Part shown: piece by piece, positions 1 to 8,632 of the stretch | How the letters are laid out: the number at the start of each line of letters is the position of its first letter | Numbering within the stretch: the stretch's first letter is position 1 | From: Thermoplasmatota archaeon | Lineage (GTDB): Archaea > Thermoplasmatota > E2 > DHVEG-1 | NCBI GenBank assembly: GCA_030612095.1 | Contig: JAUWOO010000007.1 | Span: 1-26,411, forward strand | DNA: 26,411 bases | Direction: 5' to 3' | Notes under the pieces: generated by a model | Told to the model about the DNA's origin: nothing | What the model saw: the letters and a program-made list of their open reading frames with translations, nothing else | Database searches by the model: none | Program-made: the position numbers and the translations under genes

Positions 1-208
1 AGTCCTCATCGTTGAGTATATCTCCTTTTACAAAAGAAATGTTATCAGCTTGCGGAATATTCCATTCATATGCTGATGATAGATTATCAAGAATGATAAC
101 CTTGTGAGCATTAAGCCCCGATAGCGTTTTGCACAGGTTACCACCAATACAGCCGGCACCACCGGTAACCAAAATGATTTCTCCACCATATTCACTAAAT
201 CTTCCCAT
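1..208 (-). CDS. NAD-dependent sugar epimerase/dehydratase (N-terminal part, runs off window)
   Basis: Only the first 69 codons are in the window. They begin MGRFSEYGGEIILVTGGAG and continue with CIGGNLCKTLSG, giving the Gly-rich GGAGCIGG Rossmann loop of extended short-chain dehydrogenases, followed by an acidic strand end (VIILDNLSS) typical of NAD-binding UDP-sugar epimerases. The ATG at 208 is preceded by GAGGTG seven bases upstream, which supports this start. The gene lies 24 bases behind the stop of the epimerase at 233-1219, so it is probably the last visible gene of the glycan operon. The likely role is interconversion or dehydration of a nucleotide sugar in the cytoplasm. The substrate cannot be told because the catalytic YxxxK lies outside the window. 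Confidence 0.85.
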   Translation of the reverse strand, partial: MGRFSEYGGEIILVTGGAGCIGGNLCKTLSGLNAHKVIILDNLSSAYEWNIPQADNISFVKGDILNDED

Positions 209-232
209 CTTTTTTTCACCTCATCATATTTT

Positions 233-1219
233 TTAAGCAGTTGTTTCAACCATTGGTTTAGTTTTTGTATCCAATCGATAATACCATTTCATCCAGTCAA
301 CGGTTTTCTGTATCCCCTCTTCAGGTGAAACCAATGGATTATGATTCAAATCACGGATGCATTTACTAAAATCAATCTTTTTAACCTGTGTTGTAAATGG
401 CTCAGCCTCTTTATATGTTACAAGCGAGTCGTCTTTTCCAAGCGTACCTAAGACAATGTCAGAAATTTCTTTTATATCACGTTCCCACTCAGGCCGTGAT
501 CCAACGTTGTAAACTTCTCCAGGTATGAAATTATCTACAATATTTGCAAATGTCCTGCAAGTATCTTCAACATAATCAATAATACGTTTGTGGCCCTTGT
601 ACACAGTATATGGCATATCATGAAGTGCATGATAAATGAACTTTGGAACAAAACCACGGTATGAGTTATATTCTTCATGCGGACCATAGCAGTTCACCGG
701 TCGAACCCTCACAGTTTCTGTTCCAAACATCTTCGCCGAGTTCATACACATGAGTTCACCCGCCCATTTACTAATAGCATAATCATTCATCTGATATGTA
801 TCATTTATTGGATTGTTTTCCATCGCATCTTCGCTCATCTGACCAGTATAGTCACCATACACCTCAGCTGATGAAAAGAAAATCATTTTAAATCCAAGTT
901 TTTCTTGGAAGCGTAGCATATGTTTTGTTCCAATAACATTGGTTTCCCACAGGTTTTCATAGTGATCTTCACCATTCCACCGACCATACTCAGCAGCAAG
1001 ATGATACACATAATCAAAAGGACCAAATGTGTCAAACACACGTTGTATGTGACGGTAGTTACGCACATCACAACGAATATAATCCGGAAGTTCATGATTT
1101 AATAGATCACAAGCAATTACTTTATGCCCTCTGGACCGAAGTTCATTTACAAGATTTGTACCAATAAAGCCTGATCCACCTGTCACTAATATTTTCTTAT
1201 TACTTGCTTCTTCACTCAT
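233..1219 (-). CDS. NAD-dependent nucleotide-sugar epimerase/dehydratase, extended SDR
   Basis: The 328-residue product has the whole extended-SDR layout: TGGSGFIG at residues 13-20 for NAD binding, an acidic residue after strand 2 (ACDLLNH), the catalytic Ser region FFSSAEVYGDY, and the catalytic YxxxK in NDYAISKWAGE. The C-terminal half contains RPVNCYGP and YNVGS, usual in UDP-glucose 4-epimerase-like enzymes. The size is normal for the family. The ATG at 1219 overlaps the stop of the 2-epimerase gene by four bases (ATGA), implying translational coupling. It probably makes or modifies a nucleotide sugar used by the glycosyltransferases of the same operon. The exact sugar is not determined; 4-epimerase or 4,6-dehydratase activities are both possible. 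Confidence 0.9.
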   Translation of the reverse strand: MSEEASNKKILVTGGSGFIGTNLVNELRSRGHKVIACDLLNHELPDYIRCDVRNYRHIQRVFDTFGPFDYVYHLAAEYGRWNGEDHYENLWETNVIGTKHMLRFQEKLGFKMIFFSSAEVYGDYTGQMSEDAMENNPINDTYQMNDYAISKWAGELMCMNSAKMFGTETVRVRPVNCYGPHEEYNSYRGFVPKFIYHALHDMPYTVYKGHKRIIDYVEDTCRTFANIVDNFIPGEVYNVGSRPEWERDIKEISDIVLGTLGKDDSLVTYKEAEPFTTQVKKIDFSKCIRDLNHNPLVSPEEGIQKTVDWMKWYYRLDTKTKPMVETTA

Positions 1220-2310
1220 AACCTTTCCTCCAATATATCTACAATCCTTTTACCTGAATTTCCATCACCAAATGGGTTTTTCCATTCTTTATTGTTTTCA
1301 ATCATAACAGAAACGCAATTAACAATATCTTCTGGGATTACACCAGCAAGCATGTTTGATCTGACATCAAGTGTTTCTGGCCGTTCAGTATTATCTCGCA
1401 GGGTAACACATGGTATTCCAAGAATACATGTTTCTTCCTGGATACCTCCAGAATCTGTGAGAACAAGCTTTGCATTCTGTTCAAGTTGCAAAAAGGAAAA
1501 CATATCTAATGGATCAATGAGGGTAATACCATCTGATTGTAGATTATGTGTTGAAATCATTTTTTGCGATCGTGGATGAATTGGATAGATTACAGGAAGG
1601 TTGTACTCCTTTGTTATTTCCTGGAGACCTGTAAGAATTCCTTTGAATCGTTCTTTGTTATCTACATTTTCTTGACGATGAGTTGTTACTAAAAAATATT
1701 CTTTTTCTTTTAGACCGAGTTTTCCTAATGCATTTGCCTTTTTATTTGCAATTTTTAGATTTTGATATACTGCATCGACTATTGTGTTTCCCGTGACAAA
1801 GATTTTGTTTTCTGGTATGCTTTCGGCAATCAATGTTTGTTCTGATCGCTTGGTTGGAGCAAATAGAAAGTCTGAGCAATGATCTGCAAGAACCCTATTT
1901 GTTTCCTCAGGCATGGTTCGATCATAGGATCTAAGACCAGCTTCTACATGACCAACCTTAATATGAAGTTTACTTGCTGCAAGCGCTCCTGCAAGAACAG
2001 TGTTTGTATCACCTTGAACTAGGACAACATCAGGGCGCTCTTTTTTCAGGATATTTTCAATTCCTATGAGGATTTTACCTGTTTGTTCTGCATGTGTGCC
2101 AGAGCCAACATCAAGGTTGTATTTTGGTTCTGAAAGTTTAAGCTGTTCAAAGAAAACTTTATCCATATTGTATGAGTAGTGTTGTCCAGTGTGTAAAATA
2201 AAATAATCAAGATCCGTGTTGCCCTGGCCCCTCAATCCTTCGCATTCACGGATAATGGGAGACATCTTGATAATCTCTGGACGAGTACCAACAACAACAG
2301 TTATTTTCAT
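1216..2310 (-). CDS. wecB: UDP-N-acetylglucosamine 2-epimerase (non-hydrolysing)
   Basis: The 364-residue product matches the non-hydrolysing UDP-GlcNAc 2-epimerase family from end to end. Visible signatures are GTRPEIIKMSPI near the N-terminus, HTGQHYSYNMD, QGDTNTVLAGALAA, VGHVEAGLRS followed by PEETNR, VTGNTIVDAV, THRQENVDN, PIHPRS and TDSGGIQEE. These include the His, Glu and Asp positions that line the UDP-sugar site. The enzyme interconverts UDP-GlcNAc and UDP-ManNAc in the cytoplasm, which feeds ManNAc or ManNAcA residues into surface glycans or N-glycans. It starts one base after the TIGR04076-type gene stops and overlaps the next epimerase, so it sits in a compact operon. Fragments of a related 3' end recur at 6937-7018 and 8786-8899. 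Confidence 0.95.
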   Translation of the reverse strand: MKITVVVGTRPEIIKMSPIIRECEGLRGQGNTDLDYFILHTGQHYSYNMDKVFFEQLKLSEPKYNLDVGSGTHAEQTGKILIGIENILKKERPDVVLVQGDTNTVLAGALAASKLHIKVGHVEAGLRSYDRTMPEETNRVLADHCSDFLFAPTKRSEQTLIAESIPENKIFVTGNTIVDAVYQNLKIANKKANALGKLGLKEKEYFLVTTHRQENVDNKERFKGILTGLQEITKEYNLPVIYPIHPRSQKMISTHNLQSDGITLIDPLDMFSFLQLEQNAKLVLTDSGGIQEETCILGIPCVTLRDNTERPETLDVRSNMLAGVIPEDIVNCVSVMIENNKEWKNPFGDGNSGKRIVDILEERL

Positions 2311-2311
2311 G

Positions 2312-2608
2312 TTAATCTTCTACCTTTCTGCATCTAAAAATAACTGTCCCACCATCTGTATATGGCACTCCAGGATCAACACATTGAAAATATGCATGAT
2401 GGAGATTATTTTCAGTAGTAAGTCCAAGTTTCACCGGACACCAATCATGTTCAAGAATTGTTGTATAGTGCAAAAGTGTTGACAATGCATGGGTACATAA
2501 TGCATCTGTCTTGTCAAGAACAATCTTGGGACCACCTATGACAATTTTATCATCTTTTTTATAAACAGGACAAAAACCTTTGATATCATGGACGGTTATT
2601 TCGAGCAT
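2312..2608 (-). CDS. small TIGR04076-like protein
   Basis: The 98-residue product reads MLEITVHDIKGFCPVYKKDD, then a GGPKIVLDKTDALCTHAL segment and a Cys-containing end (HAYFQCVDPG, VIFRCRK). The order of a CPVY turn, an ALCTHAL segment and terminal Cys-bearing strands resembles the TIGR04076 family of small proteins of unknown function. I recall this from general knowledge and could not test it. The five Cys residues could bind a metal, which is inference. It overlaps the upstream glycosyltransferase by 23 bases and ends one base before the 2-epimerase start, so it is co-transcribed with glycan genes. No function in glycan synthesis is established. Confidence 0.75.
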   Translation of the reverse strand: MLEITVHDIKGFCPVYKKDDKIVIGGPKIVLDKTDALCTHALSTLLHYTTILEHDWCPVKLGLTTENNLHHAYFQCVDPGVPYTDGGTVIFRCRKVED

Positions 2609-3665
2609 AATCCTCCATCTCTTTTTCTTCCATCGTCCGTTTAATGACGTGTGGAATTGTATGGAATAACAGGCCTATGAATACAGCAAGAGCCCCCACC
2701 ATCAGAAAAAAACTAGTCAATAAAGCATAAGGTATGGAGAAAACATGGGTTATATTGTATGCTTGCATAGTTAGTATTGCCAAAAAGATACCAACGACTA
2801 CACAAAGAAGGCCTGGAACGCCGATGAATAATAGAGGGCGTCTCTCAGCGATAAGCCATATAACATAGCTTAAGACTCCAATGCCATGTGATGTTGGTGT
2901 CTCTGTTGAGGTGGTAGTTGAATTGCCAATGCTGCTATACTTGCAGGAGACATGCGAGCCTGTCACGTTAAGACCAAGCTCATGCGCAAGCACGAGTTGT
3001 TCGCTTTCTGTGCTAAATGCATTGCCCCTGAGTCTTGGGGTTATACCCGCTATTGCTTTTTTGTTAAAAGCACGAAAACCACATTGACTGTCGGTTAGAT
3101 AACCTCCACTTCCAAAACTTGTTGAATAATCCAACACTCTTTTGCCTACACGTCGCCAGGTTGGCATTTCTGTGTCTTTTCCAGATCGCATGCCTATTGA
3201 GATGTCTATGTCATTTCCACCATTCAGGATAATTCCAAGAAGATTTGGTATTTCATCAGCATTGTGTTGACCGTCTCCGTCAAGGGTGATAATATGGTCA
3301 AATCCGTTGTCTAGTGCATAGCTAAAACCGGTTTTCATCCCGGCACTTTTCCCAAGGTTTGCTTTATGAGAAAGTACCGTTGCTCCTGCTTGCCTAGCAA
3401 TTTCTGCTGTGCCATCAGCACTACCATCATCAATGACGAGGACTTCGTCAACGTATTTCCTGGTTTTGAGTACAACACTACCGATAGTTGCCTCCTCATT
3501 GTAACATGGAATTATTGCAAGTGCGCGTCTTATGTCATTTTCAGCTGATGGATCATTATCACGATAACGATTAGATTTGTAAAGAGAGGTATTGCTTATA
3601 GGTATTGCTTCATCCCGTAGTTTATCTTCTAAACTATTCTTTTCCCCATATTTCATTACAACCAT
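2586..3665 (-). CDS. family 2 glycosyltransferase (polyprenyl-phosphate sugar synthase type) with C-terminal membrane anchor
   Basis: The N-terminal half is a GT-A fold: AIIPCYNEEATIGS, VLVIDDGSADGT, then the metal-binding ITLDGDGQHNADEI and later DSQCGFRAF. This is the pattern of dolichyl- or polyprenyl-phosphate mannose/glucose synthases. The C-terminal 100 residues hold two hydrophobic helices (LLFIGVPGLLCVVVGIFLAI and a second near ALLTSFFLMVGALAVFIGLL), so the enzyme should sit at the inner membrane face and load a sugar onto a lipid carrier. I chose the ATG at 3665 because GGAGG lies four bases before it; the ATG at 3656 is the alternative, and an in-frame ATG at 3686 lacks a site. TATA-like stretches lie at about 3698-3707 and 3741-3750. 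This is probably the first gene of the operon running to position 1. Confidence 0.9.
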   Translation of the reverse strand: MVVMKYGEKNSLEDKLRDEAIPISNTSLYKSNRYRDNDPSAENDIRRALAIIPCYNEEATIGSVVLKTRKYVDEVLVIDDGSADGTAEIARQAGATVLSHKANLGKSAGMKTGFSYALDNGFDHIITLDGDGQHNADEIPNLLGIILNGGNDIDISIGMRSGKDTEMPTWRRVGKRVLDYSTSFGSGGYLTDSQCGFRAFNKKAIAGITPRLRGNAFSTESEQLVLAHELGLNVTGSHVSCKYSSIGNSTTTSTETPTSHGIGVLSYVIWLIAERRPLLFIGVPGLLCVVVGIFLAILTMQAYNITHVFSIPYALLTSFFLMVGALAVFIGLLFHTIPHVIKRTMEEKEMEDYARNNRP

Positions 3666-3807
3666 CTTCCCTCCGTCAATCCACAAACAAGCAAATAGTA
3701 TACACGATACATAAATCTACCATCGCCCCCTTATCAACAACTTATATACAACATATCCATCCCCATCACATGGCTTTGGAGTGCATCTTCAAACCCCAGT
3801 TTGCAGA

Positions 3808-5670
3808 TTATTTTTCATGCAAGCCAGCATACAAGTAAACATTTGGATAAATCATCGTAAGATTTTCATTGTTACATTGTTTATTGTACACCACCGATAC
3901 ATCATATTTTTCTAGAAATGAAGTATCTATACAACCATTATCCAGAAATGCACTGACTTCCTGATGATATTTATATCCCGGAATTGGATGCATCGTTGAA
4001 GAAACAATATAAAGCCGAGTTATTGCTGAAAAAGGTGAAGCTTTAAAAGGATCCACTGCTGCTCGATTATAAGGATGTGTGCTATTACGATAATTATCAA
4101 TGTTTTCATTAATCCAAGTAAAAGACTCATAATCCGATTCATTAATCATATGGTAATAGGGGATATCATTATGTGCGGGTAATGTTGTTGAAGCTAATAT
4201 AATAAAAGCAACAACAGGGACGAGAAAACCTATGTATTTTACTAGGTTAGTATATTTAATTTTTACTTGTTTTATTGGTAGATAATCAAGGGTAAGTTCC
4301 GTTATACTTCGACGGAATTCTGATAAACCCCAACCTGCAAGAAGACAAATCATTAAGAATAAATACATAAATGATCGTTCATACATAATAGGAAGACCAT
4401 AGCCAAGTTTATCATACAACCCAATCAGACTGATAAACGCAAGTGCTGAAAGACCAATGGTGCAAATAATGGTTTTTCCTTTACTAAGTGCAAAATATAC
4501 ACCTATAACAGCAAGAATCCATATGACTAAGCCCATTTGTTCAAATGAGACCCATATCTGTGGGAGATTATAGTCTAAGAAATATTTTCCACCAAAGAAT
4601 GCATCAATGACTTGTTGAAGAGAATATTTCCATCGTGCTGAGAGAAGAAATGCTCCACCAATAGGAAGTAGCGCATATATTGTGTGTATTGCTGATTGTT
4701 TGAATTCTTTATCTAGGAGAAGCATGATTGCGTAAATGAAGGTTATGATAATTCCTGCAAGTGCTGTTGGTGGGTGAATGAGAAAGATTACCCAGAGACC
4801 AACTGGAACCAGTAATGTAAGTGGAAGTGGTTTTTGTAATTGGAGAAACCAGAGTAAAAACACTAGCAGGAAAAGTCCTGTTGCAACGGGGACAAAAAAA
4901 CTAGGTCCCATCATTCGACATGTTGTTGGAATAACTGCGATGCAGAGCGCTGCTTCAAGTCCAAATGGACGTTTGTGTCTATTGCCAAGCGTGAATGCTG
5001 TAAGACTTGCGAGCATTGTTATGATTGCTGGCATGAAGACAAACATGGTGTTGAATGAAACACCGGTGAGCCAGGACATTGATGCAGTAATGTAGTTGAA
5101 CCCTGGTTCAAGGGATTGGGTTATTGAGTGACCTAAGTAAGGATTAATGAATGCTGTTGAACCACTTTCCATAAGGGATTTACCATATGTCCAATGTATC
5201 CATTCATCAACATGAAATGGGAGGAAATAGCCGTCTTTGAGATGTGGGAGAAAGCCCATGTATGCTGCAAAAATGAGAATGCCGATTAGTAGTAGTAGGA
5301 TTTGTACGGTTTTGTTTGTGGTAAGGGTTTGTTTTGGTTGTTTGATAAGCGCTTTTATGGTGGAAAAGAATTGTTTTGTTTGATGTGGTATGCCTTTTTT
5401 GATGATTGAGACAACAAAAAGAAAGAGTATGACTCCTGCATAGACGGCGTAGAGAAGAACGGTTTTGTTTTGCGTGATGGGGATGTTAAGGATAAGATCA
5501 AATGCGAAAAACGCAAGGATAAACATTGAAAGAGTAAGCACAAACCCAAAGACGATTCGTTCAAGGCGGGTAATGTTTTCTAAGAAAAGAAAACTCCACA
5601 GGTATCCTGGTACGATGAGAAGAACGATAGCGCCGATGAGTCGGCTGAGGTCAATGATATCTACTGGCAC
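3808..5670 (-). CDS. multi-spanning membrane protein, probable GT-C glycosyltransferase
   Basis: The 620-residue product is mostly hydrophobic, with about a dozen likely membrane helices and a C-terminal soluble part of roughly 110 residues. After the first four helices comes FHVDEWIHW (Asp155-Glu156), placed in a first large external loop. An acidic pair there is the usual metal or acceptor site of GT-C enzymes such as oligosaccharyltransferases and lipid-sugar-dependent transferases. GTG at 5670 is the start, with TAGGAGC about a dozen bases upstream. It lies 142 bases before the glycan operon on the same strand. The likely role is transfer of a sugar from a lipid carrier outside the cell. 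The exact family is not recognised, and a flippase or a polymerase is possible. Confidence 0.75.
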   Translation of the reverse strand: MPVDIIDLSRLIGAIVLLIVPGYLWSFLFLENITRLERIVFGFVLTLSMFILAFFAFDLILNIPITQNKTVLLYAVYAGVILFLFVVSIIKKGIPHQTKQFFSTIKALIKQPKQTLTTNKTVQILLLLIGILIFAAYMGFLPHLKDGYFLPFHVDEWIHWTYGKSLMESGSTAFINPYLGHSITQSLEPGFNYITASMSWLTGVSFNTMFVFMPAIITMLASLTAFTLGNRHKRPFGLEAALCIAVIPTTCRMMGPSFFVPVATGLFLLVFLLWFLQLQKPLPLTLLVPVGLWVIFLIHPPTALAGIIITFIYAIMLLLDKEFKQSAIHTIYALLPIGGAFLLSARWKYSLQQVIDAFFGGKYFLDYNLPQIWVSFEQMGLVIWILAVIGVYFALSKGKTIICTIGLSALAFISLIGLYDKLGYGLPIMYERSFMYLFLMICLLAGWGLSEFRRSITELTLDYLPIKQVKIKYTNLVKYIGFLVPVVAFIILASTTLPAHNDIPYYHMINESDYESFTWINENIDNYRNSTHPYNRAAVDPFKASPFSAITRLYIVSSTMHPIPGYKYHQEVSAFLDNGCIDTSFLEKYDVSVVYNKQCNNENLTMIYPNVYLYAGLHEK

Positions 5671-5765
5671 AATATGTAACGCTCCTATAATTTTCCTTTA
5701 GTTGATATGGGTTAACAGGGCCACATCACCGCTGGCTTTTTTGTTTACCAAGCAAATCGCAGCCC

Positions 5766-6090
5766 CGTCCAATCTACGGCACTTACACCACCCTGTAGTT
5801 CTGTCCAAAACTCGTGACCCGTGGGCTACTTGGGGCTACCTTTTTCTCCTGTGAATCTCCAAAACAAAAACTATTACAACCCTCTCCAACGCTGTCCACT
5901 CTACGGCACCTAGTATCCTTCTTAATTCTGTCCAGCCTGCGGCACCCAAACCTATCTTATATTTAAAAACTTGTCCAGTCTGTGGCACCTGACTTTTGTC
6001 CAGCCTGCGGCACCTGGCCTTTGCACAGTACCTGACTTCTGTCCAATCTGCGGTACCTGACTTTTGTCCAGTCTGTGGAGCTTTTCATTT
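5766..6090. repeat. degenerate 25-bp direct repeats (family A)
   Basis: This gene-free stretch (5671-6225) holds at least eight copies of a motif close to TGTCCARYCTGYGGCACCTG. Copies begin at 5766, 5802 (weak), 5893, 5929, 5972, 5997, 6022 (shortened to 18 bases), 6040 and 6065. The copies at 5972, 5997, 6040 and 6065 are laid end to end with a 25-base period; others are 36, 43 or 91 bases apart. Two more copies lie at 15658-15707. The motif would spell CPxCGT, a zinc-ribbon knuckle, in one frame, but a 25-base period changes frame at each copy, so the array cannot encode ribbons in series. No promoter or RNA fold was recognised. Confidence 0.75.
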
Positions 6091-6225
6091 CCAGCATGTG
6101 TGATCTAGCATTGCCAGCATGTGTGGCTTTTCTACTGCTGCAGTTCGGTTCGGTTTTCGTGGCTTTTGCAACCAAGAATCGGACTTACCACAACTTATCT
6201 TACCAATTCTTTCAAAAATTCTACT

Positions 6226-6636
6226 TTACTCTTCAAGATAAAGTATTTTGTTTTTAACATCACAAACCAATTTCAAGCCATACTTCTCCAAAATATCTCT
6301 ACCCAATAGACTTGGACAATCAGGGGTTGTTTCCATAATATATATTTTCATTGGACCAAATTTAGCTAATTTATTGTCTGTTGATATTGCACGAAGCTCA
6401 GCTCTATTTATCTCCCATCTTCTTGCTTTATCTGCTAATCCACTTATGCTATCTATGGGTCACCCTAGATTATTAAAAGATACCCCCATAGCATAACAAT
6501 CTTTTTTTGAAATTCCTGTTATATCTGATCCTGTGTCAACTAAAAAATTAATTTGTCTCCATATTTTTGGTTTATTTGATTTAACACCAAATAAAATAAA
6601 TGGGTAATTTCCCTTAAAATATCCATTAATGCGCAA
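6226..6636 (-). pseudogene. retropepsin-like aspartyl protease gene broken by an in-frame TGA
   Basis: Read from TTG at 6636, which has AGGGAG eight bases upstream, one frame of 136 codons runs to TAA at 6226. It is interrupted only by TGA at 6460-6462 (codon 59). Before the stop, residues 31-43 read FLVDTGSDITGIS, the DTG catalytic motif of single-domain retropepsin-like proteases. After it the frame continues DSISGLADKA and ends with PSLLGRDILEKYGL, the matching hydrophobic-hydrophobic-Gly element. A dimer of such domains would form an aspartyl protease. It begins 19 bases after the DUF5678-like gene and should be co-transcribed with it. A recent nonsense mutation is the simplest reading; a sequencing error is possible. 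No Sec element was seen. Confidence 0.75.
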
Positions 6637-6654
6637 GATTATTACTCCCTAAAT

Positions 6655-6903
6655 TTAAACAACCAGGATATATTTGTCATCAGGTACAAAATCAATTAAG
6701 AAGTCGTTAGGGTTACCAAATCTCTCCCTTAGAAGTTTAATTAGAGCCTCAAGCCCACTAGCAGATGCAACCACATTCTGATTTTTAATCGCAACAAATT
6801 TTTTCGAGTATTTTTTCTTAATATCTGGAAAATTATTACTGAACCACTCTAAGTCTTTGGTTCCAGCTTTAAGTCCTTCAAGAACTAACGTTTCTTCTTT
6901 CAT
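6655..6903 (-). CDS. small DUF5678-like protein
   Basis: The 82-residue product starts MKEETLVLEGLKAGTKDLEW and contains WFSNNFPDIKKKYSKKFVAI followed by KNQNVVASA, then a helix LIKLLRERFG and ends VPDDKYILVV. The W...F..YP-type helix, the 'KKFVAIKNQNVVA' strand pair and the terminal strand match DUF5678-type small proteins as I remember them. Such genes are often found directly before retropepsin-like genes, and that is the arrangement here. The function is unknown; an antitoxin-like or inhibitor role for the partner protease is speculation. The ATG at 6903 has AGAGG a few bases upstream. Confidence 0.7.
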   Translation of the reverse strand: MKEETLVLEGLKAGTKDLEWFSNNFPDIKKKYSKKFVAIKNQNVVASASGLEALIKLLRERFGNPNDFLIDFVPDDKYILVV

Positions 6904-6936
6904 TTATCCTCTGTTTTCTACCATATAATTTAGTAT

Positions 6937-7018
6937 TTATAATCTTTCATCCAAAACTTTAATTATCTTATGCCCGGAAGTTCCATCACCAAATGGATTA
7001 TCTCCTTGTCTTTTTACT
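6937..7018 (-). pseudogene. 3' fragment of a UDP-GlcNAc 2-epimerase gene
   Basis: In one frame the strand reads DNPFGDGTSGHKIIKVLDERL and then a stop. This is close to the last residues of the intact 2-epimerase at 1216-2310 (NPFGDGNSGKRIVDILEERL). Nothing else of the enzyme is present: upstream is the 3' end of the ATPase gene. It is a relic, apparently the trace of a paralogous glycan gene that was lost or replaced. A shorter version of the same fragment recurs at 8786-8815. Confidence 0.8.
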
Positions 7019-7027
7019 AAAAAACAT

Positions 7028-8623
7028 TCATTTGCTTATCCCATTCGTATTTTTATCAAGGCAAGTAATCCCATGGTTTTTCGCTGTTTCAAAGGCTTTT
7101 TTGTCAAAACCACTCTTAGAAATAACAAACAATTTTTTCCTCTTTGAGGCAAAACTACTTTTTTTTATTTTATTAACGAAACCAATAATGTCTTTGATGT
7201 TAACCGATTTGTTCCTCCATTTAATTTCGAAGATATACATTTCACCATTTTTTTCACCAACAAGATCAAGCTCAATCTGACCGTCACGTGAAGAATAGTT
7301 CCTTAGTTTTAAATCTAATTTTTTCTCAAGTCGAACTTTGAACTCGTATTCCTTTGCTTTGCCAAGTTCACTCGACATCTTCTGAAATTTTTCATCAAGC
7401 TCTTTGATGAGTCCCATCAAATCTTTTTTATTTGGGAATCCTCCAAGTTCTATCCCTCTTTGTACGTATGCTACCCAATATTTCAACACTGGATCCTGGT
7501 AATAATATCTGTTACCTTCTTCAGCGACAATACCTAGTTTTACCAATTCGTTCAAATACTCTTTGGTTGCACCCTGACTTAGCCTAAGTTTTCTTGCAAT
7601 TTGAGATTGATTCAATCTCTCTTCTGAGGTTAAGATGTTTAAAATGGATTTTAGCGGGGCATAGTATCGTGCTTTAGAAAGGGAAATCCGATATATGTAA
7701 TCGCATAAATCATAAATCTTCCCATCTACACTTAAGGTTTCAATTACGAACGCTTTTTTAACGAGCTCGGGTTTTATCTCCATATCTTGAATGTCATGAA
7801 GCATCTGGATTCTCTTTGCAATATGATATATGTAAAAAGGATGACCTGAAGAATACCGGTAAATCATGTTTTTAATTGAAGGGTCTCTCAGCTTTAGATT
7901 TTTATCTACTAGTGCGGCTGTTGCTTCACGTGTAAATGGTTTTAGATACATTTTTTCTGCTTGAGCGAATAGAGGAGAATCAGCATTTGAAAAGATATAT
8001 TCTAGCATGCTGACGATTGAACCTGCAAGAACATAAGAGGTATCTTCTAACGAGAAATGTTCTCTAAATAAACTCAGTGGATTTCCGACATTTTTCTGTT
8101 TGCCAAGAATCATTATCTCTTGGAATTCATCTAGGAACAGCATCATTTTTTTATTTAGTATTTTAGAAACTTGTCCCGGATAAGAAAATGCTAGGGTAAG
8201 TAGATAGGATGGATTTGGCGATGCTTTTTCTAGTTCGTGGTATATTTTTTGTAGGTGGTTTTTTAGAGGCGATGGAAGATTTGTTGTGATTAAAGCATCT
8301 TTTGTGAGGTATTCAAAGTAATCCTGTTTTCCGATGGCAATTTGATAGTTTATTACTCCTACAAATCTAACAGTAAAATCGTACGGGGTCGTAACCAAGG
8401 ATTCAAGGTTTATGTAGGGCATTAGCACGTCTTTGTCATTCTTGCCTCTTAAGATGAACTCTTTGATGAGCATACTTTTGCCATATCGCCGTGGTCCCAT
8501 TATGCACAAGTTTTTTTGTCTTCTAGCTACTAATTCGCTTTTGAAAAAGCAGAGTTGTTTTAGTTCACTTTCTCTGTTAGTGAACACCGATCTCATGGAT
8601 TTGGGATATATTTCATCTAACAT
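7028..8623 (-). CDS. archaeal AAA-type ATPase with winged helix and C-terminal PD-(D/E)XK-like domain
   Basis: From ATG at 8623 the product has 531 residues. The ATPase module carries Walker A GPRRYGKS and Walker B MMLFLDEFQEI. A winged helix follows (LNQSQIARKLRLSQGATKEY, then LGIVAEEGN). The end holds QIELDLVGEKNGEMYIFEIKW, the D...ExK core of a PD-(D/E)XK nuclease fold (DUF234-like). Archaeal ATPases of this make-up are common and highly paralogous; their role is mostly unknown, with ties to mobile elements and defence. The earlier in-frame ATG at 8647 is less likely: it falls beside a palindrome and close to a TATA-like stretch (about 8654-8664) that would place transcription start near 8630. 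The 3' end is duplicated at 8816-8899. Confidence 0.85.
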   Translation of the reverse strand: MLDEIYPKSMRSVFTNRESELKQLCFFKSELVARRQKNLCIMGPRRYGKSMLIKEFILRGKNDKDVLMPYINLESLVTTPYDFTVRFVGVINYQIAIGKQDYFEYLTKDALITTNLPSPLKNHLQKIYHELEKASPNPSYLLTLAFSYPGQVSKILNKKMMLFLDEFQEIMILGKQKNVGNPLSLFREHFSLEDTSYVLAGSIVSMLEYIFSNADSPLFAQAEKMYLKPFTREATAALVDKNLKLRDPSIKNMIYRYSSGHPFYIYHIAKRIQMLHDIQDMEIKPELVKKAFVIETLSVDGKIYDLCDYIYRISLSKARYYAPLKSILNILTSEERLNQSQIARKLRLSQGATKEYLNELVKLGIVAEEGNRYYYQDPVLKYWVAYVQRGIELGGFPNKKDLMGLIKELDEKFQKMSSELGKAKEYEFKVRLEKKLDLKLRNYSSRDGQIELDLVGEKNGEMYIFEIKWRNKSVNIKDIIGFVNKIKKSSFASKRKKLFVISKSGFDKKAFETAKNHGITCLDKNTNGISK

Positions 8624-8632
8624 AATACCATA

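Noticed and set aside
5766..6090. CRISPR array
   Set aside because: Repeats are shorter than usual, degenerate and mostly end to end, with no uniform unique spacers and no cas genes nearby.
5963..6175. 70-codon minus-strand reading frame over the 25-bp repeats
   Set aside because: Its sequence is simply the repeat read in shifting frames, with no start site or family resemblance.
6460..6462. Selenocysteine or reassigned TGA in the retropepsin-like gene
   Set aside because: No selenocysteine machinery or SECIS-like structure was seen, the position is not a catalytic Cys, and neighbouring genes contain no internal TGA.
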